NCBI RefSeq assembly: GCF_000003605.2
Contig: NW_003156000.1
Location: 1-44,200 of the forward strand
Length of the DNA: 44,200 bases
Direction of reading: 5' to 3'
From: Saccoglossus kowalevskii
Lineage: Eukaryota; Hemichordata; Enteropneusta; Harrimaniidae
A program made the translations under genes and the position numbers. The notes below the pieces were generated by a model. That model was not told where the DNA came from, did not search any database, and saw nothing but the letters and a program-made list of their open reading frames with translations. This document shows positions 25,874 to 39,446 of the stretch, piece after piece (position 1 is the stretch's first letter; each line of letters opens with the position of its first letter).

Positions 25874-25983
25874 CATGTACACGATTGAAATAACATATAA
25901 AATGGGCCTAATATACTAATGTTGTATTTATTTAATTGTAAGAACGAGTTTACATCCTGGAATGGCCACGATGTACCACGGAT
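25874..25983 (-). repeat. Right terminal inverted repeat
   Basis: Reverse complement pairs with 24727-24840. The outer part is nearly exact and the inner part is diverged with small indels; the shared inner blocks are the same as those listed for the left TIR. It ends CCACGGAT, then T and the candidate ATTTC duplication. Confidence 0.85.
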
Positions 25984-25984
25984 T

Positions 25985-25989
25985 ATTTC
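25985..25989. repeat. Possible target-site duplication, right (ATTTC)
   Basis: Partner of 24721-24725. In copy 1 the equivalent bases are ATTCC (469-473), one substitution away. Confidence 0.45.
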
Positions 25990-26000
25990 TCATCAATAAC

Positions 26001-26013
26001 TTCAATCATTGAA
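26001..26013. repeat. Palindromic variant in the element-adjacent monomer, copy 2
   Basis: TTCAATCATTGAA, identical to 485-497 next to copy 1 and different from the ordinary monomer. It supports co-duplication of element and flank. Confidence 0.75.
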
Positions 26014-26329
26014 TTTAACTGCCACACACATCAAACACCTCAACATCACCAATTTGGTTGCATTTCTCATCAATTACTTCAATAATTTAATTTAACTGCC
26101 ACACACATCAAACACCTCAACATCACCAATTTGGTTGCATTTCTCATAAATTACTTCAATAATTTAATTTAACTGCCACACACATCAAACACCTCAACAT
26201 CACCAAGTTGGTTGCATTTCTCATCAATTACTTCAATAATTTAATTTAACTGCCACACACATCAAACACCTCAAAATCACCAATTTGGTTGCATTTCTCA
26301 TCAATTACTTCAATAATTCAATTTAACTG

Positions 26330-28385
26330 CTACTCATATCAAACACCTCAACATCACCAATTTGGTTGCATTTCTCATCATCAATTACTTCAATGATTCA
26401 ATTTAACTGCCACACACATTAAACACCTCAACATCACCAATTTGGTTGCATTTCTCATCAATTACTTCAATAATTCAATTTAACTGCCACACACATCAAA
26501 CACCTCAACATCACCAATTTGATTGCATTACTCATCATCAATTACTTCAATAATTCAATTTAACTGCCACACACATCAAACACCTCAACATCACCAATTT
26601 GGTTGCATTTCTCATCATCAATTACTTCAATAATTCAATTTAACTGCCACACACATCAAACACCTCAACATCACCAATTTGGTTGCATTTCTCATCATCA
26701 ATTACGTCAATAATTCAATTTAACTGCCACACACATCAAACACCTCAACATCACCAATTTGGTTGCATTTCTCATCATCAATTACGTCAATAATTCAATT
26801 TAACTGCCACACACATTAAACACCTCAACATCACCAATTTTGTTGCATTTCTCATCAATTACTTCAATAATTTAATTTAACTGCTACACACATCAAACAC
26901 CTCAACATCACCAATTTGGTTGCATTTCTCATCAATTACTTCAATAATTTAATTTAACTGCCACACACATCAAACACCTCAAAATCACCAATTTGGTTGC
27001 ATTTCTCATCAATTACTTCAATAATTTAATTTAACTGCCACACACATCAAACACCTCAACATCACCAATTTGGTTGCATTTCTCATCAATTACTTCAATA
27101 ATTCAATTTAACTGCTACACACATCAAACACCTCAACATCACCAATTTGGTTGCATTTCTCATCAATTACTTCAATAATTTAATTTAACTGCTACACACA
27201 TCAAACACCTCAACATCACCAATTTGGTTGCATTTCTCATCAATTACTTCAATAATTCAATTTAACTGCTACACACATCAAACACCTCAAAATCACCAAT
27301 TTGGTTGCAATTCTCATCAATTACTTCAATAATTCAATTTAACTGCCACACACATCAAACACCTCAACATCACCAATTTGGTTGCATTTCTCATCAATTA
27401 CTTCAATAATTTAATTTAACTGCCACACACAACAAACACCTCAAAATCACCAATTTGGTTGCATTTCTCATCAATTACTTCAATAACTTAATTTAACTGC
27501 CACACACATCAAACACCTCAACATCACCAATTTGGTTGCATTTCTCATCAATTACTTCAATAATTCAATTTAACTGCCACACACATCAAACACCTCAACA
27601 TCACCAATTTGGTTGCATTTCTCATCAATTACTTCAATAATTTAATTTAACTGCCACACACATCAAACACCTCAAAATCACCAATTTGGTTGCATTTCTC
27701 ATCAATTACTTCAATAACTTAATTTAACTGCTACACATATCAAACACCTCAACATCACCAATTTGGTTGTATTTCTCATCATCAATTACTTCAATAATTC
27801 AATTTAACTGCTACACACATCAAACACCTCAACATCACCAATTTGGTTGCATTTCTCATCATCAATTACTTCAATAATTCAATTTAACTGCCACACACAT
27901 TAAACACCTCAACATCACCAATTTGGTTGCATTTCTCATCAATTACTTCAATAATTCAATTTAACTGCCACACACATCAAACACCTCAACATCACCAATT
28001 TGGTTGCATTTCTCATCAATTACTTCAATAATTTAATTTAACTGCCACACACATCAAACACCTCAAAATCACCAATTTGGTTGCATTTCTCATCACAATT
28101 ACTTCATACTTAATTTAACTGCACACACATCAAACACTCACATCACCAATTTGGTTGCATTTCTCATCATTACTTCATAATTCAATTTAACTGCCACACA
28201 CATCAAACACCTCAACATCACCAATTTGGTTGCATTTCTCATCAATTACTTCAATAATTTAATTTAACTGCCACACACATCAAACACCTCAAAATCACCA
28301 ATTTGGTTGCATTTCTCATCAATTACTTCAATAACTTAATTTAACTGCTACACATATCAAACACCTCAACATCACCAATTTGGTT
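26330..28385 (+). repeat. Higher-order satellite block D, right of the element
   Basis: Collinear with blocks B and C, and with 39447-41172 further right. Against the latter the offset is 12857 at the TTACGTCAAT monomer (GTCAA at 26706 and 39563). It is 12780 after one monomer is missing in the right copy: ACACAACAAAC at 27431 and 40211, TTGTATTTC at 27767 and 40547, CATCACAATT at 28091 and 40871. Both copies also share an odd monomer in which TTTGGTTGC is changed at the same base. Confidence 0.78.
28107..28190 (+). other. Satellite patch with clustered single-base deletions
   Basis: Compared with the collinear paralogue around 40887-40977, this patch lacks 7 bases spread over about 90 positions (for example GCACAC for GCCACAC, ACACTCACATC for ACACCTCAACATC, TCATTAC for TCAATTAC), with hardly any substitutions. 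This pattern is typical of low-coverage long-read consensus. Confidence 0.6.
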
Positions 28386-31300
28386 GTATTTCTCATCATC
28401 AATTACTTCAATAATTCAATTTAACTGCTACACACATCAAACACCTCAACATCACCAATTTGGTTGCATTTCTCATCATCAATTACTTCAATAATTCAAT
28501 TTAACTGCCACACACATTAAACACCTCAACATCACCAATTTGGTTGCATTTCTCATCAATTACTTCAATTAATCAATTTAACTGCCACACATATCAAACA
28601 CCTCAACATCACCAATTTGGTTGCATTTCTCATCAATTACTTCAATAATTTAATTTAACTGCCACACACATCAAACACCTCAAAATCACCAATTTGGTTG
28701 CATTTCTCATCACAATTACTTCAATAACTTAATTTAACTGCCACACACATCAAACACCTCAACATCACCAATTTGGTTGCATTTCTCATCAATTACTTCA
28801 ATAATTCAATTTAACTGCCACACACATCAAACACCTCAACATCACCAATTTGGTTGCATTTCTCATCAATTACTTCAATAATTTAATTTAACTGCCACAC
28901 AAATCAAACACCTCAAAATCACCAATTTGGTTGCATTTCTCATCAATTACTTCAATAACTTAATTTAACTGCTACACATATCAAACACCTCAACATCACC
29001 AATTTGGTTGTATTTTTCATCATCAAGTACTTCAATAATTCAATTTAACTGCTACACACATCAAACACCTCAACATCACCAATTTGGTTGCATTTCTCAT
29101 CATCAATTACTTCAATAATTCAATTTAACTGCCACACACATTAAACACCTCAACATCACCAATTTGGTTGCATTTCTCATCAATTACTTCAATTATTCAA
29201 TTTAACTGCCACACATATCAAACACCTCAACATCACCAATTTGGTTGCATTTCTCATCAATTACTTCAATAATTCAATTTAACTGCCACACACATCAAAC
29301 ACCTCAACATCACCAATTTGGTTGCATTTCTCATCAATTACTTCAATAATTTAATTTAACTGCCACACACATCAAACACCTCAAAATCACCAATTTGGTT
29401 GCATTTCTCATCACAATTACTTCAATAACTTAATTTAACTGCCACACACATCAAACACCTCAACATCACCAATTTGGTTGCAGTTCTCATCAATTACTTC
29501 AATAATTCAATTTAACTGCCACACACATCAAACACCTCAACATCACCAATTTGGTTGCATTTCTCATCAATTACTTCAATAATTTAATTTAACTGCCACA
29601 CACATCAAACACCTCAAAATCACCAATTTGGTTGCATTTCTCATCAATTACTTCAATAACTTAATTTAACTGCTACACATATCAAACACCTCAACATCAC
29701 CAATTTGGTTGCATTTCTCATCAATTACTTCAATAATTTAATTTAACTGCTACACACATCAAACACCTCAACATCACCAATTTGGTTGCATTTCTCATCA
29801 ATTACTTCAATAATTTAATTTAACTGCCACACACATCAAACACCTCAAAATCACCAATTTGGTTGCATTTCTCATCAATTACTTCAATAATTCAATTTAA
29901 CTGCCACACACATCAAACACCTCAACATCACCAATTTGGTTGCATTTCTCATCAATTACTTCAATAATTCAATTTAACTGCCACACACATCAAACACCTC
30001 AACATCACCAATTTGGTTGCATTTCTCATCAATTACTTCAATAATTCAATTTAACTGCCACACACATCAAACACCTCAACATCACCAATTTGGTTGCATT
30101 TCTCATCAATTACTTCAATAATTCAATTTAACTGCCACACACATCAAACACCTCAAAATCACCAATTTGGTTGCATTTCTCATCAATTACTTCAATAACT
30201 TAATTTAACTGCCACACACATCAAACACCTCAACATCACCAATTTGGTTGCATTTCTCATCAATTACTTCAATAATTCAATTTAACTGCCACACACATCA
30301 AACACCTCAACATCACCAATTTGGCTGCATTTCTCATCAATTACTTCAATAACTTAATTTAACTGCCACACACATCAAACACCTCAACATCACCAATTTG
30401 GTTGCATTTCTCATCAATTACTTCAATAATTCAATTTAACTGCCACACACATCAAACACCTCAACATCACCAATTTGGTTGCATTTCTCATCAATTACTT
30501 CAATAATTTAATTTAACTGCCACACACATCAAACACCTCAAAATCACCAATTTGGTTGCATTTCTCATCAATTACTTCAATAACTTAATTTAACTGCTAC
30601 ACATATCAAACACCTCAACATCACCAATTTGGTTGTATTTCTCAACATCAATTACTTCAATAATTCAATTTAACTGCTACACACATCAAACACCTCAACA
30701 TCACCAATTTGGTTGCATTTCTCATCATCAATTACTTCAATAATTCAATTTAACTGCCACACACATTAAACACCTCAACATCACCAATTTGGTTGCATTT
30801 CTCATCAATTACTTCAATTAATCAATTTAACTGCCACACATATCAAACACCTCAACATCACCAATTTGGTTGCATTTCTCATCAATTACTTCAATAATTC
30901 AATTTAACTGTAACACACATCAAACACCTCAACATCACCAATTTGGTTGCATTTCTCATCAATTACTTCAATAATTTAATTTAACTGCCACACACATCAA
31001 ACACCTCAAAATCACCAATTTGGTTGCATTTCTCATCAATTACTTCAATAACTTAATTTAACTGCCACACACATCAAACACCTCAACATCACCAATTTGG
31101 TTGCATTTCTCATCAATTACTTCAATAATTCAATTTAACTGCCACACACATCAAACACCTCAAAATCACCAATTTGGTTGCATTTCTCATCAATTACTTC
31201 AATAATTTAATTTAACTGCCACACACATCAAACACCTCAAAATCACCAATTTGGTTGCATTTCTCATCAATTACTTCAATAACTTAATTTAACTGCCACA

Positions 31301-33614
31301 CACATCAAACACCTCAACATCACCAATTTGGTTGCATTTCTCATCAATTACTTCAATAATTTAATTTAACTGCCACACACATCAAACACCTCAAAATCAC
31401 CAATTTGGTTGCATTTCTCATCAATTACTTCAATAATTCAATTTAACTGCCACACACATCAAACACCTCAAAATCACCAATTTGGTTGCATTTCTCATCA
31501 ATTACTTCAATAATTTAATTTAACTGCCACACACATCAAACACCTCAAAATCACCAATTTGGTTGCATTTCTCATCAATTACTTCAATAACTTAATTTAA
31601 CTGCCACACACATCAAACACCTCAACATCACCAATTTGGTTGCATTTCTCATCAATTACTTCAATAATTTAATTTAACTGCTACACACATCAAACACCTC
31701 AACATCACCAATTTGGTTGCATTTCTCATCAATTACTTCAATAATTCAATTTAACTGCCACACACATCAAACACCTCAACATCACCAATTTGGTTGCATT
31801 TCTCATCAATTACTTCAATAATTCAATTTAACTGCTACACATATCAAACACCTCAACATCACCAATTTGGTTGCATTTCTCATCATCAATTACTTCAATA
31901 ATGCAATTTAACTGCTACACACATCAAACACCTCAACATCACCAATTTGGTTGCATTTCTCATCATCAATTACTTCAATAATTCAATTTAACTGCCACAC
32001 ACATTAAACACCTCAACATCACCAATTTGGTTGCATTTCTCATCAATTACTTCAATTAATCAATTTAACTGCCACACATATCAAACACCTCAACATCACC
32101 AATTTGGTTGCATTTCTCATCATCAATTACTTCAATAATTCAATTTAACTGCTACACACATCAAACACCTCAACATCACCAATTTGGTTGCATTTCTCAT
32201 CATCAATTACTTCAATAATTCAATTTAACTGCTACACACATTAAACACCTCAACATCACCAATTTGGTTGCATTTCTCATCAATTACTTCAATAATTCAA
32301 TTTAACTGCCACACACATCAAACACCTCAACATCACCAATTTGGTTGCATTTTTCATAAATTACTTCAATAATTCAATTTAACTGCCACACACATCAAAC
32401 ACCTCAACATCACCAATTTGGTTGCATTTCTCATCATCAATTACTTCAATAATTCAATTTAACTGCCACACACATCAAACACCTCAACATCACCAATTTG
32501 GTTGCATTTCTCATCATCAATTACTTCAATAATTCAATTTAACTGCCACACACATTAAACACCTCAACATCACCAATTTGGTTGCATTTCTCATCATCAA
32601 TTACTTCAATAATTCAATTTAACTGCCACACACATCAAACACCTCAACATCACCAATTTGGTTGCATTTCTCATAAATTACTTCAATAATTTAATTTAAC
32701 TGCCACACACATCAAACACCTCAACATCACCAATTTGGTTGCATTTCTCATCAATTACTTCAATAATTTAATTTAACTGCCACACAAATCAAACACCTCA
32801 AAATCACCAATTTGGTTGCATTTCTCATCAATTACTTCAATAACTTAATTTAACTGCTACACATATCAAACACCTCAACATCACCAATTTGGTTGCATTT
32901 CTCATCAATTACTTCAATAATTTAATTTAACTGCTACACACATCAAACACCTCAACATCACCAATTTGGTTGCATTTCTCATCAATTACTTCAATAATTC
33001 AATTTAACTGCTACTCATATCAAACACCTCAACATCACCAATTTGGTTGCATTTCTCATAAATTACTTCAATAATTCAATTTAACTGCTACACACATCAA
33101 ACACCTCAACATCACCAATTTGGTTGCATTTCTCATCAATTACTTCAATAATTCAATTTAACTGCTACACACATCAAACACCTCAACATCACCAATTTGG
33201 TTGCATTTCTCATCATCAATTACTTCAATAATTCAATTTAACTGCCACACACATTAAACACCTCAACATCACCAATTTGGTTGCATTTCTCATCAATTAC
33301 TTCAATTAATCAATTTAACTGCCACACACATCAAACACCTCAACATCACCAATTTGGTTGCATTTCTCATCATCAATTACTTCAATAATTCAATTTAACT
33401 GCCACACACATTAAACACCTCAACATCACCAATTTGGTTGCATTTCTCATCAATTACTTCAATAATTCAATTTAACTGCCACACACATCAAACACCTCAA
33501 CATCACCAATTTGGTTGCATTTTTCATAAATTACTTCAATAATTCAATTTAACTGCCACACACATCAAACACCTCAACATCACCAATTTGGTTGCATTTC
33601 TCATCATCAATTAC

Positions 33615-33765
33615 TTCATAATTCAATTTAACTGCCACACACCATCAAACACGTCAAATCACCAATTTGGGTGCATTTTTCATTCATTACTTCAATAATT
33701 CAATTAAATGCCACACACATCAAACACCTCAACATCACAAATTGGTGGCATTTTTCATCAATTAC
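33615..33765 (+). other. Satellite patch with clustered indels and substitutions
   Basis: Two adjoining monomers carry many private changes: ACACCATCAAAC, ACGTCAAATC, TTTGGGTGC, TTCATTCATT, AATTAAATG and ATCACAAATTGGTGGC. The sequence on the right (from about 33774) is collinear with 16560-17630, so the patch lies at a change of higher-order context. It could be a diverged recombination junction or a poorly resolved assembly join. Confidence 0.5.
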
Positions 33766-36700
33766 TTCAATAATTTAATTTAACTGCCACACACATCAAA
33801 CACCTCAAAATCACCAATTTGGTTGCATTTCTCATCAATTACTTCAATAACTTAATTTAACTGCCACACACATCAAACACCTCAACATCACCAATTTGGT
33901 TGCATTTCTCATCAATTACTTCAATAATTCAATTTAACTGCCACACACATCAAACACCTCAAAATCACCAATTTGGTTGCATTTCTCATCATCAATTACT
34001 TCAATAATTCAATTTAACTGCCACACACATCAAACACCTCAACATCACCAATTTGGTTGCATTTCTCATCATCAATTACTTCAATAATTCAATTTAACTG
34101 CCACACACATTAAACACCTCAACATCACCAATTTGGTTGCATTTCTCATCATCAATTACTTCAATAATTCAATTTAACTGCCACACACATCAAACACCTC
34201 AACATCACCAATTTGGTTGCATTTCTCATAAATTACTTCAATAATTTAATTTAACTGCCACACACATCAAACACCTCAACATCACCAATTTGGTTGCATT
34301 TCTCATCAATTACTTCAATAATTCAATTTAACTGCTACACACATCAAACACCTCAACATCACCAATTTGGTTGCATTTCTCATCAATTACTTCAATAATT
34401 CAATTTAACTGCTACACACATCAAACACCTCAACATCACCAATTTGGTTGCATTTCTCATCAATTACTTCAATAATTCAATTTAACTGCTACACACATCA
34501 AACACCTCAACATCGCCAATTTGGTTGCATTTCTCATCATCAATTACTTCAATAATTCAATTTAACTGCTACACACATCAAACACCTCAACATCACCAAT
34601 TTGGTTGCATTTCTCATCATCAATTACTTCAATAATTCAATTTAACTGCCACACACATCAAACACCTCAACATCACCAATTTGGTTGCATTTTTCATAAA
34701 TTACTTCAATAATTAAATTTAACTGCCACACACATCAAACACCTCAACATCACCAATTTGGTTGCATTTCTCATCATCAATTACTTCAATAATTCAATTT
34801 AACTGCCACACACATCAAACACCTCAACATCACCAATTTGGTTGCATTTCTCATCAATTACTTCAATTAATCAATTTAACTGCCACACACATCAAACACC
34901 TCAACATCACCAATTTGGTTGCATTTCTCATCATCAATTACTTCAATAATTCAATTTAACTGCCACACACATTAAACACCTCAACATCACCAATTTGGTT
35001 GCATTTCTCATCAATTACTTCAATAATTCAATTTAACTGCCACACACATCAAACACCTCAACATCACCAATTTGGTTGCATTTTTCATAAATTACTTCAA
35101 TAATTCAATTTAACTGCCACACACATCAAACACCTCAACATCACCAATTTGGTTGCATTTCTCATCATCAATTACTTCAATAATTCAATTTAACTGCCAC
35201 ACACATTAAACACCTCAACATCACCAATTTGGTTGCATTTCTCATCATCAATTACTTCAATAATTCAATTTAACTGCCACACACATCAAACACCTCAACA
35301 TCACCAATTTGGTTGCATTTCTCATCAATTACTTCAATAATTTAATTTAACTGCCACACACATCAAACACCTCAACATCACCAATTTGGTTGCATTTCTC
35401 ATCAATTACTTCAATAATTCAATTTAACTGCTACACACATCAAACACCTCAACATCACCAATTTGGTTGCATTTCTCATCAATTACTTCAATAATTCAAT
35501 TTAACTGCTACACACATCAAACACCTCAACATCACCAATTTGGTTGCATTTCTCATCAATTACTTCAATAATTCAATTTAACTGCTACACACATCAAACA
35601 CCTCAACATCGCCAATTTGGTTGCATTTCTCATCATCAATTACTTCAATAATTCAATTTAACTGCTACACACATCAAACACCTCAACATCACCAATTTGG
35701 TTGCATTTCTCATCATCAATTACTTCAATAATTCAATTTAACTGCCACACACATCAAACACCTCAACATCACCAATTTGGTTGCATTTTTCATAAATTAC
35801 TTCAATAATTAAATTTAACTGCCACACACATCAAACACCTCAACATCACCAATTTGGTTGCATTTCTCATCATCAATTACTTCAATAATTCAATTTAACT
35901 GCCACACACATCAAACACCTCAACATCACCAATTTGGTTGCATTTCTCATCAATTACTTCAATAATTCAATTTAACTGCCACACACATCAGACACCTCAA
36001 CATCACCAATTTGGTTGCATTTCTCATAAATTACTTCAATAATTTAATTTAACTGCCACACATATCAAACACCTCAACATCACCAATTTGGTTGCATTTC
36101 TCATCATCAATTACTTCAATAATTCAATTTAACTGCTACACACATCAAACACCTCAACATCACCAATTTGGTTGCATTTCTCATCATCAATTACTTCAAT
36201 AATTCAATTTAACTGCCACACACATTAAACACCTCAACATCACCAATTTGGTTGCATTTCTCATCAATTACTTCAATAATTCAATTTAACTGCCACACAC
36301 ATCAAACACCTCAACATCACCAATTTGGTTGCATTTTTCATAAATTACTTCAATAATTCAATTTAACTGCCACACACATCAAACACCTCAACATCACCAA
36401 TTTGGTTGCATTTCTCATCATCAATTACTTCAATAATTCAATTTAACTGCCACACACATCAAACACCTCAACATCACCAATTTGGTTGCATTTCTCATCA
36501 TCAATTACTTCAATAATTCAATTTAACTGCCACACACATTAAACACCTCAACATCACCAATTTGGTTGCATTTCTCATCATCAATTACTTCAATAATTCA
36601 ATTTAACTGCCACACACATCAAACACCTCAACATCACCAATTTGGTTGCATTTCTCATAAATTACTTCAATAATTTAATTTAACTGCCACACACATCAAA

Positions 36701-39446
36701 CACCTCAACATCACCAATTTGGTTGCATTTCTCATCAATTACTTCAATAATTCAATTTAACTGCTACACACATCAAACACCTCAACATCACCAATTTGGT
36801 TGCATTTCTCATCAATTACTTCAATAATTCAATTTAACTGCTACACACATCAAACACCTCAAAATCACCAATTTGGTTGCAATTCTCATCAATTACTTCA
36901 ATAATTCAATTTAACTGCCACACACATCAAACACCTCAACATCGCCAATTTGGGTGCATTTCTCATCATCAATTACTTCAATAATTCAATTTAACTGCTA
37001 CACACATCAAACACCTCAACATCACCAGTTTGGTTGCATTTCTCATCAATTACTTCAATAATTCAATTTAACTGCCACACACATCAAACACCTCAACATC
37101 ACCAATTTGGTTGCATTTCTCATCAATTACTTCAATAATTCAATTTAACTGCTACACATATCAAACACCTCAACATCACCAATTTGGTTGCATTTCTCAT
37201 CATCAATTACTTCAATAATGCAATTTAACTGCTACACACATCAAACACCTCAACATCACCAATTTGGTTGCATTTCTCATCATCAATTACTTCAATAATT
37301 CAATTTAACTGCCACACACATTAAACACCTCAACATCACCAATTTGGTTGCATTTCTCATCAATTACTTCAATTAATCAATTTAACTGCCACACATATCA
37401 AACACCTCAACATCACCAATTTGGTTGCATTTCTCATCATCAATTACTTCAATAATTCAATTTAACTGCTACACACATCAAACACCTCAACATCACCAAT
37501 TTGGTTGCATTTCTCATCATCAATTACTTCAATAATTCAATTTAACTGCCACACACATTAAACACCTCAACATCACCAATTTGGTTGCATTTCTCATCAA
37601 TTACTTCAATAATTAAATTTAACTGCCACACACATCAAACACCTCAACATCACCAATTTGGTTGCATTTTTCATAAATTACTTCAATAATTCAATTTAAC
37701 TGCCACACACATCAAACACCTCAACATCACCAATTTGGTTGCATTTCTCATCATCAATTACTTCAATAATTCAATTTAACTGCCACACACATCAAACACC
37801 TCAACATCACCAATTTGGTTGCATTTCTCATCATCAATTACTTCAATAATTCAATTTAACTGCCACACACATTAAACACCTCAACATCACCAATTTGGTT
37901 GCATTTCTCATCATCAATTACTTCAATAATTCAATTTAACTGCCACACACATCAAACACCTCAACATCACCAATTTGGTTGCATTTCTCATAAATTACTT
38001 CAATAATTTAATTTAACTGCCACACACATCAAACACCTCAACATCACCAATTTGGTTGCATTTCTCATCAATTACTTCAATAATTCAATTTAACTGCTAC
38101 ACACATCAAACACCTCAACATCACCAATTTGGTTGCATTTCTCATCAATTACTTCAATAATTCAATTTAACTGCTACACACATCAAACACCTCAACATCA
38201 CCAATTTGGTTGCATTTCTCATCAATTACTTCAATAATTCAATTTAACTGCTACACACATCAAACACCTCAACATCGCCAATTTGGTTGCATTTCTCATC
38301 ATCAATTACTTCAATAATTCAATTTAACTGCTACACACATCAAACACCTCAACATCACCAATTTGGTTGCATTTCTCATCATCAATTACTTCAATAATTC
38401 AATTTAACTGCCACACACATCAAACACCTCAACATCACCAATTTGGTTGCATTTCTCATAAATTACTTCAATAATTTAATTTAACTGCCACACACATCAA
38501 ACACCTCAACATCACCAATTTGGTTGCATTTCTCATCAATTACTTCAATAATTCAATTTAACTGCTACACACATCAAACACCTCAACATCACCAATTTGG
38601 TTGCATTTCTCATCAATTACTTCAATAATTCAATTTAACTGCTACACACATCAAACACCTCAACATCACCAATTTGGTTGCATTTCTCATCAATTACTTC
38701 AATAATTCAATTTAACTGCTACACACATCAAACACCTCAACATCGCCAATTTGGTTGCATTTCTCATCATCAATTACTTCAATAATTCAATTTAACTGCT
38801 ACACACATCAAACACCTCAACATCACCAATTTGGTTGCATTTCTCATCATCAATTACTTCAATAATTCAATTTAACTGCCACACACATCAAACACCTCAA
38901 CATCACCAATTTGGTTGCATTTTTCATAAATTACTTCAATAATTCAATTTAACTGCCACACACATCAAACACCTCAACATCACCAATTTGGTTGCATTTC
39001 TCATCAATTACTTCAATAATTCAATTTAACTGCCACACACATCAGACACCTCAACATCACCAATTTGGTTGCATTTCTCATAAATTACTTCAATAATTTA
39101 ATTTAACTGCCACACATATCAAACACCTCAACATCACCAATTTGGTTGCATTTCTCATCATCAATTACTTCAATAATTCAATTTAACTGCTACACACATC
39201 AAACACCTCAACATCACCAATTTGGTTGCATTTCTCATCATCAATTACTTCAATAATTCAATTTAACTGCCACACACATTAAACACCTCAACATCACCAA
39301 TTTGGTTGCATTTCTCATCAATTACTTCAATAATTCAATTTAACTGCCACACACATCAAACACCTCAACATCACCAATTTGGTTGCATTTTTCATAAATT
39401 ACTTCAATAATTCAATTTAACTGCCACACACATCAAACACCTCAAC

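Larger units (their letters stand above)
24727..25983 (+). mobile_element. Complete non-autonomous TIR element (1257 bp) inside satellite
   Basis: A 1257-bp non-satellite segment bounded by inverted ATCCGTGGTACATC...GATGTACCACGGAT. The inverted repeats continue imperfectly for about 110 bases on each side, the organisation of a DNA transposon or MITE-like element. There is no transposase-like ORF, so it would depend on a transposase encoded elsewhere. The termini do not fit the familiar end motifs of Tc1/mariner, hAT, CACTA, piggyBac or Transib, so I leave the superfamily open. The interior (about 24980-25690) has higher GC and many CpGs, unlike both the satellite and the AT-rich ends. It contains promoter-like motifs, a 46-codon ORF and a third copy of the terminal motif. 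The strand is arbitrary. A second, partial copy is at 1-467. Seen: TIRs, satellite on both sides, duplicate copy. Inferred: that it moves, or once moved, by transposition. Confidence 0.82.

Noticed and set aside
34762-34959. 65-codon satellite ORF
   Set aside because: Satellite translation in rotating frames; no signal beyond the repeat.
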